Positions 36,901-48,065 of a DNA stretch of 64,000 bases are shown here, piece by piece. A model generated the notes under the pieces. It was given only the letters and a program-made list of their open reading frames with translations, had not been told where the DNA came from and did no database searches. Position 1 is the stretch's first letter; each line of letters opens with the position of its first letter. This stretch comes from Polyporus tsugae. Lineage: Eukaryota; Basidiomycota; Agaricomycetes; Polyporales; Polyporaceae. Where the stretch lies: assembly GCA_024305745.1 (NCBI GenBank), contig JAHRBS010000009.1, positions 682,001-746,000 of the forward strand, written 5' to 3'. The position numbers and the translations under genes were made by a program.

Positions 36901-39900
36901 TGCCTGACTGGAGGAAGTTCTTCTACGGAGGGCAGAACGTGCTGGACCTGATTCTCGCGATAGGTTCAAGCATCATCCAGATTCCTGCCATCCACAAATC
37001 CAGCGTCTACCCCTGGCTCACGATCTTCCAGCTCATGCGGTTCTATCGCGTCATTCTAGAAATTCCCAGGATGAAGCCGCTGTTGGTACGTGCCTCGAAG
37101 TCTGGTCTCGAAAGTCGTGCCCTATATGACGTCTCCACACCTACCTGTAGCTCGCCGTGTTCGGAAACATGTACGGCCTGGCGAATATGTCTCTGTTCTT
37201 GATCGAGATCAACCTGCTCGCAGCGCTCTTTGCCGTCCAGCTCGTAACCGGCGACGTCAAGGAGGGTAACCTCATTGATTTTGGCACGCTTTACAACGCG
37301 TTCCTGGCCATCTACCAAGTCTTCTCTTCGGAGAACTGGACCGACGTCTTGTACACTGCTGCGGTACCCGAGGTTCCTCTCCGGCAGTCGGCGGTCGTCG
37401 TTCTGTTTATCGCTGGATGGATGTTCTTCGCCAACTGTGAGTTGGCGTGCGCCATGAACAGAGATGGTCATGCTAACCAACTATTAAATAGACATCGTGC
37501 TCCAGATGTTCATCGCCGTAATCAATGAAAACTTCGACGTCGCCGAAGAGTCGAAACGCAGCAGGCAGGCGTCTCACTATTGGGCTTCCCACCGACCCCA
37601 GCAGGCTCGCGCGGCATGGATTCGCAAATTGAACCCTTACCGTTGGTTCAAGGCACAACCGAAGGCGATCGAGGTCGAGCTGCCGTCCAACCTCGTGTTA
37701 CCCATGCAGAAGGCGCTAGTCCAGGATTACAGCCTTCCTAAGCGAGATAACTCCGTTGTGGTACGTGGTTAAAACAGCGCGCATGCAGTCGAGCCTGATT
37801 GTACTCTGACAGGACCAATCCATGCGTCGAGGAGGCACGGTTCGGTCTTACTCAGCGAAGTCAACGCTCAGGAGGCTCCAGCGCTTGTTCGCAGGTGACA
37901 TTACCGCTGGAGATGTCCCGCTCACAACTCTTCGCAAAGTGCGCCCTGATTCTGTGGCGTCTGCTGACCCCATAGATGAGGAGACCGAGCGACACTTGTA
38001 AGCTTCTCTCTTCTTGTCACCGTTGCAATAAATCTTACTGTTGGACAGGGAGGTGCTGGCAGCACTGAATAACGATGCTGTGGACGCAGAAGAGCTTAAC
38101 GATGCACTGTATGAGCGCCGCGCGCAGAGGGCTGACTTCATCCGCGACCATCCGACATACGACAAGACATTCTGGATCTTCTCGCAGAAGAACTGGCTCC
38201 GGAGGACGTGTCAGAAGCTCGTCGCCCCAGCTGGTGGAGATCGCATCTTCGGTACCCCGCACTCCTCAATCGCCCATCCGGTCTTCCAGCTTTTGCTCCT
38301 TCTCACCGTCATTGGCGGCATCGTCGTTGAGACCATCGCAACGCCTTTGTACCGTCGCGATTTCTACGCCCAGTACGGTGCCTTCCGAGGAACGTGGTTT
38401 GATATGGCGGAAGGCTCCTTCGCGCTCGTTCTGTTCCTAGAGTTCATCATCAAGATCGTTGCGGATGGCTTCCTGTTCACGCCAAACGCCTACGTCCGGA
38501 GTATCTGGAATGTCCTCGACTTTTTCATCCTTGCCGGCATTCTCGTCAACGCCGTCACCGGTCTCATCTTCATTGGCGGTCTCAGTCGAATTACGCGGTC
38601 GTTGAAAGCTTTGCGTGCTTTGCGGCTCATCACCCTCATCGACAAGATGCGGTCCACCTTCGAGTCGTTAATCATCTCCGGTATGCTTCGTATCCTTGAC
38701 GCTGCTCTGCTTGCCATCCTCTACATGATCCCGTACGCCGTCTGGGGTTTGAACATCTTTGCCGGTGTCACAAACGAGTGCAACGATGGCAATGCTACAG
38801 GTATCAGCGACTGCACCGGCGAGTTCACAACTAACACGATCTCGAACGCCAATGGCGGGAACTCCTTCACCTACCTGGTACCCCGTGTGTGGGAGAATCC
38901 GGCACCATCAACGTCGTTCTCGTTCGACACATTCCGGCAGTCACTCCTTATACTGTTTGAGATCGTGTCCTTGGAGGGCTGGATTGATGTGCTAGGCATT
39001 GCGACGAGTGTCACTGGAGCCGGTCAGCAACCTCAAACGAATGCGTCCTTGGGCAATTCGATCTTCTTCCTGATCTACAACTTGATGGGCGGTGTTGTTA
39101 TCTTCACGCTTTTCGTCAGGTACGCACAATTCAATCCTTTTGCACAAAACAATACTGACTGTTGGCGCAGTATCATTATCGGCAACTTCACGTCGAAGAC
39201 GGGTTCCGCTCTGCTCACCCAGCCTCAACGGGAGTGGATCGACTTGCAGAAGCTGATCAAGAGGCAACGTCCTTCGAAGCGTCCCAAAAAGAGGCCGACG
39301 TGGCGCGTCCGTCAGTGGTGCTACGACCGTGCCGTTCACAAGCATGGCTGGTGGTCTCGGATGATGACTGTGCTTTACACTCTGCACGTCATCGCTCTGA
39401 TGACGCAAACATTCACGCCGCAACCCGTCCTGGACGAGTTCCGCAGTAAGCCTTTATGTCGTCCTTACTCGCATCGTGCTGATGGGCATCCATCGCGCAG
39501 ATGACTTCTTCATCTTCATCACCGTCATGTACTGTGTCGACGTTCTCGTCCGTTTCTTCGGCCTTGGTTGGTCGAGTTACAGTGCCAACGGGTGGAATAT
39601 GTTCGACATCGTAGTAGCTGCAGGCAGTCTCTTCACTACTTTGGTCGTGCGGTTCAACACGGGCGGCTTCGTCATCCAGCAGCTGCAGAAACTGTTCATC
39701 ACGAGCATCGCCCTGAAGCTCGTGCAGCGCGTGAACAGTCTCAACAAACTTTTCAAGACGGCGGTGTAAGTGCTCCTAGCTGTGTGGCGAACTTGCAATG
39801 CTGATGTAGTCTGTGTGGAACAGCGGAAGTCTACCGGTTATCGTTAGTCTGCTCAGCCTCTGGATCATCCTGTTCTTGTTCTTCGCGATCCTCTTCGTCG

Positions 39901-41547
39901 AGGTGTTCAGCACAACGAAGTGGAGCACGAGCGAGACCCCGACCCAGAATTACCAGAGCATGGCGAACGCCTTGGTCATGTTGGCGTTCATGACAACAGG
40001 TGAAGGCTGGAATGGATACATGCACGACTTGTGAGTGAATCCTTAGCGGACCTTCCCTACATGCTGACGGATGCCGATCAGTGCCCTGGACTACCCCCGT
40101 TGCACTATCAACGCATTCGGAGAGACGGATTGTGGTAGCGTCTACTGGGCGTTCAGTCTCTTCATTGCATGGAACCTGCTGAGCATGGTAAGTCGCGATG
40201 TGCTTTTGCAAACCCAACCCCGTCACTGACCTCCTTGCCCAGTACATCTTTGCCAACTTGTTCACTGGTGTTGTCGTCGAGAGTTTCTACTACGTCTTCC
40301 AAATGTCCGGCGGAGCCAAGTCCATCACCCGAGAGGAGATGCGTGCATTCAAGAAAGTCTGGGCCGAATTTGCCAACCCGAAGACAGGATATCTCGAGCG
40401 TCACAACTTCGTGCGGTTCTTTGGGGTGAGGCAGTCGAGCATGCCCTACTCGTTCCGTGGACTAACTTAGTTTCAGAAACTGAGCGGTATCTTCGAGGTC
40501 AAGATCTACCCGATCGAGTACAGCATCCCTCGGATCATGGCCTTGTCGAAGGATCATACCAACGGAGACTCGTGGTCCGGAAAGGTGGTTGAAGGGCAAG
40601 ATTTCACCAAGACCGAGATGCTGCTGGGCAGCCTCGATCGTATGGCAATTAAGCGGCGGAAGAACCTCTACAATCGACTCTATCACGAGGCTCGCATATC
40701 GCACGAGCCTGGCAAAGGCATCTCGTTCACGAACATGCTCCTGCTGCTCGCACACCACAAGCTCATCGTGGATCGGGAGGCGTTGGTGTAAGTGGACCAC
40801 TTCAGCTCTCTAGTGATAACCTGCTGACTTGTTGTGGTGTAGACTGAAGGACCTTGTCGTGCGGACGGAGACAAATAAGCTCGTTACGGATCTGGTGGAT
40901 TTCGATCGAGTGCAGTCGCTCTTGCTCATGATTTTGTACCGCCGGCGGTACATTGCCCAACGAGAGCAGGCTCGCATGAGGCAAATGGGTGGACCAGGTG
41001 AGTGGCCTCCACGTTTCGTCTTTTGCATGGAAGCTTAGGACATTCTACCTCCGAAGACATCCCTGCCATCATCGTGGACGACTTCCCCACCACGCCTCCG
41101 ATGATGACGCGGGACATCACTTCGCCGTACCAAACCCCTATTCACAGGTCGAGAGACGGGATCGATACGCCGATAGCGATCACCCCGACCATCCTCCAGT
41201 CCCCCGACGTGTCGTTCGCTCTTGAGACGCCATCGCGACCGCTCCAGCGAAGACCGCAACGGCTGAGTGACATCAGCATGTTGTCGACAGATATGAGTGG
41301 CAGGTGAGTTACAGGCCCTACAGACCCATTGCGAGCATCAGTGCTGACAAGGGAACTTGCAGGCTGGACAACTCTATGCACAGAGAGTCGCGGTCTGGTG
41401 ATGACGACGACATCCTCTCGTCAATGCAGAATTCCATGTGGCAAGGTCAGCGTGACATCTCGTTCTGTTCTGCACTGGCTCTTGCTCACCGCCCGCTTCT
41501 CTCTCTCAGACATGATGCTTGAGGCAGCGGAAGAAGACCGAGATTGA
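33939..41547 (+). CDS. CCH1: Voltage-gated calcium channel alpha subunit, Cch1 type
   Basis: A large gene of about twenty exons. The disordered N-terminus starts [20 protein letters not shown], followed by four homologous six-helix domains and a long cytosolic tail ending LEAAEEDRD. The four pore loops are visible: [12 protein letters not shown] (about 36328-36420), [13 protein letters not shown] (about 37320), [14 protein letters not shown] (about 38958) and [13 protein letters not shown] (about 39985). Voltage-sensor-like helices occur, for example [21 protein letters not shown] in domain III. After domain IV comes an EF-hand-like region typical of Cch1/Cav tails. Cch1, with Mid1, forms the fungal plasma-membrane high-affinity calcium influx system. 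Residue total was not counted exactly but is about 2,000. No break seen. Confidence 0.93.
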
Positions 41548-42161
41548 GATTGACACCTGGACTCTGGACTGGACCTGTTTATTTGTAACCATCGTCGCTC
41601 TTTCGTGTGCATATATCCTGATTTCTTACGGACCATCTGGCACGCTCGCACGTTACTGTAGAGTTATTGTTATTGCATTAGTAGTTTACACCATCTTTGC
41701 ATCTAACTTATTCGAGGACGCTCGAATTTTACCCGCCCACCGTTTGGTTCGCCTGCCTCTGTCGTCAACAACGGTTCGTGTCTCGTCCGTGCCAAACGTG
41801 GCCATGGCACAGAACTAAGACGTGTGTTGCACAAGAACGCCATCCTTATCCTGTGGCGTTGGCTGGTGGCTGGCTTGTATTTTTCTGATGGTTTCCTGTC
41901 AAGCCAAGAGGTCGCAAGTCGAAGACTGAAATGTGTGTAAGTTACGTCTCAGTACTCAAGTACTCAACTCCAAGTCGGGCTGCGGATCTGTGTGGACCAA
42001 GCGCTTCCGCCAGTTTGCCGTGGCTGGGATATCCTCACGAGCTCGGCCGCTCCCACCACCACCACCGTACTACCGCCCACTACCGTCGTCGTCGCTGCCT
42101 GATCCCGCTCGCTTTCTTCTCATCACTCGCGAGGACAGTCCGGGATTCACCAGCTTCAAAG

Positions 42162-44114
42162 ATGTCCAGCATGCAGCACCTCGGCAAGGGCATCGTCCGC
42201 GCCGCCAAGAACTATACCAAGGGGTACTCAGACGTCCAGGCAAAAGTGCGCGAGTCGACGTCGAACGACCCGTGGGGCCCGTCGGGCACGCAGATGAACG
42301 AGCTGGCGCAGATGAGCTACAACCAGTGAGTCGTCGCACCCGCCGCCCTGCGTCGTTCGCACGAGCAATCGTGCGCGGGCAGAGCCTCTCAGGCTCATCT
42401 GAATCCGGCCCCGCAGAGATCAGTTTGTGGAGATCATGGAGATGCTGGACAAGCGGCTGAACGACAAGGGCAAGAACTGGCGGCACGTCTTCAAGGTCGG
42501 TCTCCCTCCCGCTCATTGTGTCTCCTTTCCCTGCGTTTCGCCCGGCTCTGACCTTGTCCATCTGTGACTCTCTCCCTCTCACATTGGGATCGTGCGTATG
42601 GCTGTGGCTTTGGCTACCAGTCTCTCACGGTGCTGGACTACCTCCTGCACGCGGGCTCGGAGAACGTCGTCGTCTACTTCCGGGACAACATCTACATCAT
42701 CAAGACGCTCAAGGAGTTCCAGTACATCGACGAGGAGGGCAAGGACCAGGGTGCGAACGTGCGCCAGAAAGCCAAGGACATCACGAACCTCCTGCAGGAC
42801 GAGAGCCGGCTGCGGCGCGAGCGACGGGACCGCGCCTCGATGCGCGACCGCATGGTCCGCGGGCGGGGCGATGGCGAGGGTGGCGACGAGGAAGACGAGA
42901 ATGAGAACGACCAGCGGCGGTCGCGGAGCGCGCCCGGAAACGCGCGGCGGCGCGGCGGCAACCCCGAGGACGATGACCTCCGGAAGGCGCTCGAGGAGAG
43001 CAAGCGGACGGCGGCGGAGGAGGTGGCGAGGCAGCGGATGACGGCGGAGGAGCGCGACCTGCAGCAGGCGATCCGGCTGAGCGAGGAAGAGGAGGCGAAG
43101 CGGCACCAGGCGCTGGCGGACACCAACGCGTCGTCGCTGTTCGACGAGTCGCAGCAGCAGCAACAGCCGGCTCAGCAGAGCACAAATCCGTTTCCGCTCG
43201 TCGATACGTCGCTGCAGGCGGCGCAGCCACAGTTCCTCCAGCCACAGTTCACGGCCGTTCCTCAGCAGTTCACGTCCTTCAACCCGTACCAGCAGCAGGC
43301 GCAACAGGAGGCGATGCAGGTGCGCATGTTTGTTTGCCACGTCTATTATGGGCTCTCATGCATGCGCGGATGTGTGGGCAGGCGGAGTATATGCGCCAGC
43401 AGCAGGAGTGGCAGATGCAGCAACAACTCCAGGCGCAGCAGATCCAACAGCAGCAACAGCAGGATGAGTGGATGCGCCAGCAGCAGATGCTTCAACTCCA
43501 GCAGCAGCAGCAGCAGCAACAACAACAACAGCAACAACAGTTCCTGATGCCGCAGCAGCAGCCGCTCATGCCTCAGGCAACGGGCTTTGGGTACGTGACC
43601 CAGCTATACGGCATAATCAAGGTTCTTCTGACGCTTGTGGTAGCTCGAACAACCCCTTCGCGCCCTCGCTCGCGGTCTCGACATCCCTCCAACAGCACAG
43701 CTCATCTCCAGGGCCGCAGACTGCGAGTCCCTTGTTCAACTTGCAGGGGACGTACGCCAACGGCCCCACGTCCATATCCCCGCCTCCGCTGTCGCACTCA
43801 GCTCCACCTTCGGCTCAGAGGCAGAACACGATGCCTGCAGTCAAGACGCGTGTGGACGACGAGCACTCGAGGCTTGCGAACCTACTGGCCAACCGCGAGG
43901 ACGGCATCGACACGTTCGGAAACTACGGCAACCTTCGGTGTGTTTCTGTTTATGCCTTTCGCTGTAGCGCGTTGCTGAAATACGTGAATGCAGATATGGC
44001 CAGCAGACAGGTCGTCTCGTCGGGCAGCAGACGGGGGCTCCGCAAAACAGCCACAACCCGTTCGCGGCGCAGCAGCAACAACAGCAGCAGGAGCAACCGT
44101 TCTTCTCGATCTAG
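42162..44114 (+). CDS. ENT1: Epsin-type endocytic adaptor (ENTH domain)
   Basis: Six exons (42162-42325, 42417-42495, 42621-43319, 43382-43590, 43644-43937, 43994-44114) give about 521 aa. The ENTH domain covers roughly residues 10-150 (GIVRAAKNYTKGYSDVQAKV … SLTVLDYLLHAGSENVVVYF). Two ubiquitin-interacting motifs follow (DDDLRKALEESK near 198-210, ERDLQQAIRLSEEEEA near 224-240). Then comes a glutamine-rich segment and three NPF motifs (TNPFPL, NNPFAP, HNPFAA) that bind EH domains. Such proteins bind PI(4,5)P2 and ubiquitinated cargo and help clathrin-coated pits to form. The polyQ stretch (about 43496-43540) is a likely length polymorphism. Assignment to the Ent1/2 group is firm; the choice between 1 and 2 is not. 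Confidence 0.93.
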
Positions 44115-45877
44115 TGCATGTCATTTTTGTGTTTTTATTACCGTTTCTCTTTCCCTCCGTTCCCCTCCTCCACTAGCCCACTGTTCCCCCGGCTCCCGTC
44201 CGCGCACCCTCACTTTTTTTCTCTCCCGTCAGATGTTCTAGATTCGGGCCCAGCTCTCGTTCTATCCCGTACCTCCGATGTTCCATGACCGCTACCGCTA
44301 ACATGATATGCCAAGACCAAGACCTTTGACCCTTCAACGACTCTGCTACCCGACTCGAGATACTGTACTGTTTTTAGTTTGTGTGCCAGCTGCGGCCTTG
44401 CACATTCGAGTTCTCGCATACCCATCGCTACTACGATTGGGAGCGCGGAGGGGTGTTCATACATGACATGGGAGGGTTGCCCGGAGGCTCGGCACATCGA
44501 TGACACCGTGGCGCAGGGCACGCAGGTCCTCCTGGGGGACAAGCACCTACAAGCACCTCCCTGGGGCCGGTTTGTTCTACAGTAGTCTGTTCTTCGTGCA
44601 GATGGTCCTTGCGGACATCCCCGCGAGCGCACAGGCAGGTCCAAATGGATGGGGGGCTCAGCGCTCAGTGCTCACAAGGAATTAAGAAGACTGACTCCTC
44701 CGTTCTGTCTTTACTCTGAGACATTTTTAATCCACGGATGTATCCATTCATGCATGCATGCAAGGGCCTTTTGTTAGTAGGCGCTTTCCGGAGTTCAGGC
44801 CCAGTCAAAACCCCTCCCATTGCCAGCGATTAGGAGCCAATTTGAGCAATTGGAATCTTTTGCCACCCATTCTCGGCGCTCGTCAGGTCTATTTTCGGAT
44901 CGAAGCGATGTACGTACTTGTAGTTTGGGTTGACTTTCATATAACAACTTGCTGGAATTGTACAACTACTACGGGCGCTTGATGCGTCCTATGTCGAAAA
45001 CTAATACAACAAGTTCATATGTTGTAAGTACTTCCATCGGCCCTGCCCCAACCCCATCCGTTTTCGACCGCCCCCCGATCCCGCCCCCAACTCGGCATCC
45101 ATGACGCCATCGGCATTGCCGACGTACTTAAGATGGGGGAATGTCGTCCTCGGGCCCCCACTTCTTGCTTTCCCCCACCATCTCCTTTAGGGTGCGCTCC
45201 CCTCGCATTCAATTTGCTGCCCTCCGCTCTATTTGTCTGGCCCCGCGCGCGCCGCTATAAGCGAAGAGGTACGCGGATCAGCAGGATTAGAGGACAACAC
45301 GCATGTGAGCTGACTAACATCTAATGGCGCAGGGCTTTCAAAGGGCTGGTGGGGGACAGCGGGGGGATCTGCGCGGAGCACTCACGGGCTGGATTGGAGC
45401 GTGGGCTAGTGGGCGCAGGGCATGTGGGCTTATGGATGAGGGAGGCGGGGGAGCGGGGCTGGCGCGCGAGCTTGTAGGACGGACGCGGTGCGCGGATTCG
45501 GAACGTACCAGTCGTAGCACCCCCTGTATCTATTTTGGTGACCCGAATAGACCACATTCAATGTACCGAATAGTTGTGGATGCGCGGGGCGAGCGGAGCG
45601 TCGGAGGCTTCCTGGGTTGATTCCAAGCCTTTCCTATCTTTGTGTGGCGGACAGACAGCGGGAAACAGACCGGTTTTGAACGAAAAAGATTACAATACAC
45701 CGCAAAATGCGTGGGAGGACAACTAGCTTTTGGTCTCGAAATCCGACCCTTCCCGTCTTTTTCCATTAAATACAGCCAAATACTACATATACATTCGACG
45801 GAAAAAGACTACAAAGGTGGGAAATGGGAGGGGTTCTCACTGGGGTTCAGGTCTGGAATATGATTGTACTGTAACAG
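44115..45877. other. Long intergenic region before the retrotransposon
   Basis: About 1.76 kb with no convincing gene. It has a short CATG repeat near 44748-44762. Short open frames on both strands near 45133-45620 lack splice support. Confidence 0.4.
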
Positions 45878-46323
45878 TGTCATGAACATTCTATTTGGCG
45901 CCTGCCACCAGCGCCTTAGTTTCCTTTTCCAGACAATCTACTTCTCACGTCGTACTTATTGTTCTCCGTTGCATTGTATCTCGTCCTTTGTTCTCTAGCA
46001 CAATAGCTCCTTATTGTCCGTCATCGCTATTGTTCCGTTTCCATTGTTCACCCGTGTCCATAGTTACCTATTGTCCCTGGGTTCCCATTGTCCTCTATAC
46101 GTATATAAGGACCTGTACTTCGCTGCCTGGAGACCTCAGTTTCGACCTCTTGTCTCCAGGTAAGCCTCGCTGTATTTTGCTCGTAGACAACTACTTACTC
46201 AATACATCTTGTCTCCAGCCCTGACCGTTGAGCCTTGCTCTGCTCTCGCTGCACAAGTGCTTGTTGGCACTTCTGCTCGTCTCGTACGTATCCCTGATCC
46301 TTACTCGACGTCCAGTCATAACA
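45878..46323 (+). repeat. 5' long terminal repeat
   Basis: 446 bp, TG…CA ends. It contains a TATA-like TATATAAGG near 46102 and an intron-like GT…AG segment 46160-46218. It differs from the 3' LTR at about 13 positions by hand alignment. Confidence 0.92.
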
Positions 46324-47228
46324 TTAGGTCAAAACTTCTCCACGAGCACCAGCGCATCTTTCCCCTTTCCCCTCGTACGGTACGCACTCAGACCCTCTGT
46401 GTTGGCCTAGCGTAGTGTGCACTCTAGTCACACCATCGGACGTGGTCTTGATTCAACTCGAGGCTTGCCACTTTCAGTGGTACAGTGCGCGGAAAGCTCC
46501 TAACCTGAGACCCTGGCACTGACAGAAGTGGTCCGCCTCACGGCGTGGGAGGCTAGAGAAAGGCGGCGAAACAAAGCCAAGGCAGGACACCCCTGGGCTC
46601 GTGTCCCTTGTGGTTAAGACACAGCAATAGGCCGAGGAGGCTGAGCAGACAGTGTTGGATTGTGCACCTGCCGTCTCTGTTCCTTGGATAGGAAGCAAGT
46701 TCCAACAACCTGGCGAGCTGCAGTACATACGGGCACGTCTTCCACGTCGTCGCGGTTGAAGACCAGCATTGGAACGAGTTAGACTCATGGTGGTACATCT
46801 GCAAACAATAACCCTGCCCCAACCGGTCGAACGCCTTTGACTGGGACGAGGAAAGCTGGTCTCAATATCCCAGTTTTGTCGCAACCGCCCCAGAGCAGAA
46901 CAATCTCATCACCCAGTCACGACCCAGAGTCCCCACCAACTGCCTTCCACGAGCAGCCTCTGCTGCTGCAATCAGCCGACCAGGCACACGTCCCCCTAGC
47001 CGTGCTCCTAGTCGCATCCCCACTCCCAGCGGATCACCCTCGTTGGGATCCATTCCACTTGGCCAAGCACTTGCGCTAGCCAGTGACCGTATTGCACGAT
47101 GAACATCCAACCCCCCACCCACACCCTCTCCGGCAGGGACCCCTCCACAACAAACTGTTGTTCTTAACACCCCGAGTAGTCCCTCACCCGTGCCAAGTGC
47201 CTCTCCACCCTCATCGCCCGCTTCCACC
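46324..47228 (+). other. Retrotransposon leader between 5' LTR and gag
   Basis: About 900 bases of leader. No recognisable tRNA-primer binding site directly after the LTR (the first bases are TTAGGTCAAAAC). Several short open frames exist, with proline-rich pieces near 46837-47079 and 47083-47328 in other frames; gag may once have extended further 5'. Confidence 0.4.
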
Positions 47229-48065
47229 ATGGCCACGCCCGCTCCCTTCGATGTTTCCAAACTCCTCTCTCAAATCGCCCCTCGCGAGTACGATGGAAAA
47301 CTCGCACAGGAAGGGCTTCACTTTGTAGCTAATGCCCGCATCTACTACGACCTTCTCGAGGCACAAGGTGTCACGCACGAGATCCGCTGGATCACGATCC
47401 TCAACAAGTTGACCAGTGGTGCTGCTGAGTGGGCCGGTCCATACATCGTCACGGTGGCCAGCGGCAATGTTGCGTGGTTGGACTTTGCGGCCTTTGAAGG
47501 GTCATTCAAGGCGCACTTCTGCGCTGCGGATGACGAGGAAGCGGCCGTTGCAGAACTCACCAAACTCTGCAAGGCTTCGCATCGGCTTGGCACTGTCAAG
47601 GACTATACTAGTCAGTTCAATGCCATTGCTGCTCGCACCAGGTTCGGTGACGCAGACAAGCGCGAACGGTACTGCACGGCACTCCCTTACAAGATCAAGG
47701 ACGCCTTTGCAACCACAGCGCACGACATCTCGGACCTTGCCAAGATCCAGAAAGTCGTGCTGCAGATGGACCAGCAACTTGCCGTGCGCGAGGAGGAACA
47801 GCCGAAGCAATTTGGATGGAAGAAGAAGGGCGAAAAGGCAGCCGCCTCTGGTTCAGGCAAGAAGAAGTTTGACGGCAAATGCTGGAACTGCAGTGAGAAA
47901 GGACATCCCGCGTTCCGCTGCCCAAAGCCCAAGGTCGAGGGCCAACGGACTGCCTCTTCTTCCTCATCCGGTACCGATGAGCTCACAACACTCATGGCCC
48001 AGCTCAAGGCAATGGAGGAGAAGATCGCCGCCCTTACGGTGGTTGATAAGAAAGAGGGTTTTTGA
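47229..48065 (+). CDS. gag: Retrotransposon Gag protein
   Basis: 278 aa from the ATG at 47229, which lies in a good context (ccaccATGG). The retrotransposon gag fold is suggested by WAGPYIVTVASGNVAWLDFA and by the following region with YTSQFNAIAARTRFGD. A single CCHC zinc knuckle CWNCSEKGHPAFRC lies near residues 215-230, after a basic patch, and should bind genomic RNA. The frame ends at TGA 48063-48065, immediately after a slippery heptamer that leads into pol. Gag looks intact. Confidence 0.9.
   Translation: MATPAPFDVSKLLSQIAPREYDGKLAQEGLHFVANARIYYDLLEAQGVTHEIRWITILNKLTSGAAEWAGPYIVTVASGNVAWLDFAAFEGSFKAHFCAADDEEAAVAELTKLCKASHRLGTVKDYTSQFNAIAARTRFGDADKRERYCTALPYKIKDAFATTAHDISDLAKIQKVVLQMDQQLAVREEEQPKQFGWKKKGEKAAASGSGKKKFDGKCWNCSEKGHPAFRCPKPKVEGQRTASSSSSGTDELTTLMAQLKAMEEKIAALTVVDKKEGF
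48056..48062 (+). promoter_or_regulatory. Candidate -1 ribosomal frameshift site GGGTTTT
   Basis: The gag frame reads GAG GGT TTT TGA here. The bases G GGT TTT fit the X XXY YYZ slippery rule, and a slip of one base back enters the open pol frame at TTG (48062). The heptamer abuts the gag stop codon, and pol has no ATG at its start, which supports translation as a Gag-Pol fusion. A downstream stem or pseudoknot was not worked out. Confidence 0.75.

Noticed and set aside
42579..43340. 253-codon minus-strand frame rich in leucine and arginine
   Set aside because: Antisense shadow of the epsin exon with its Glu/Arg/Gln-rich sequence.
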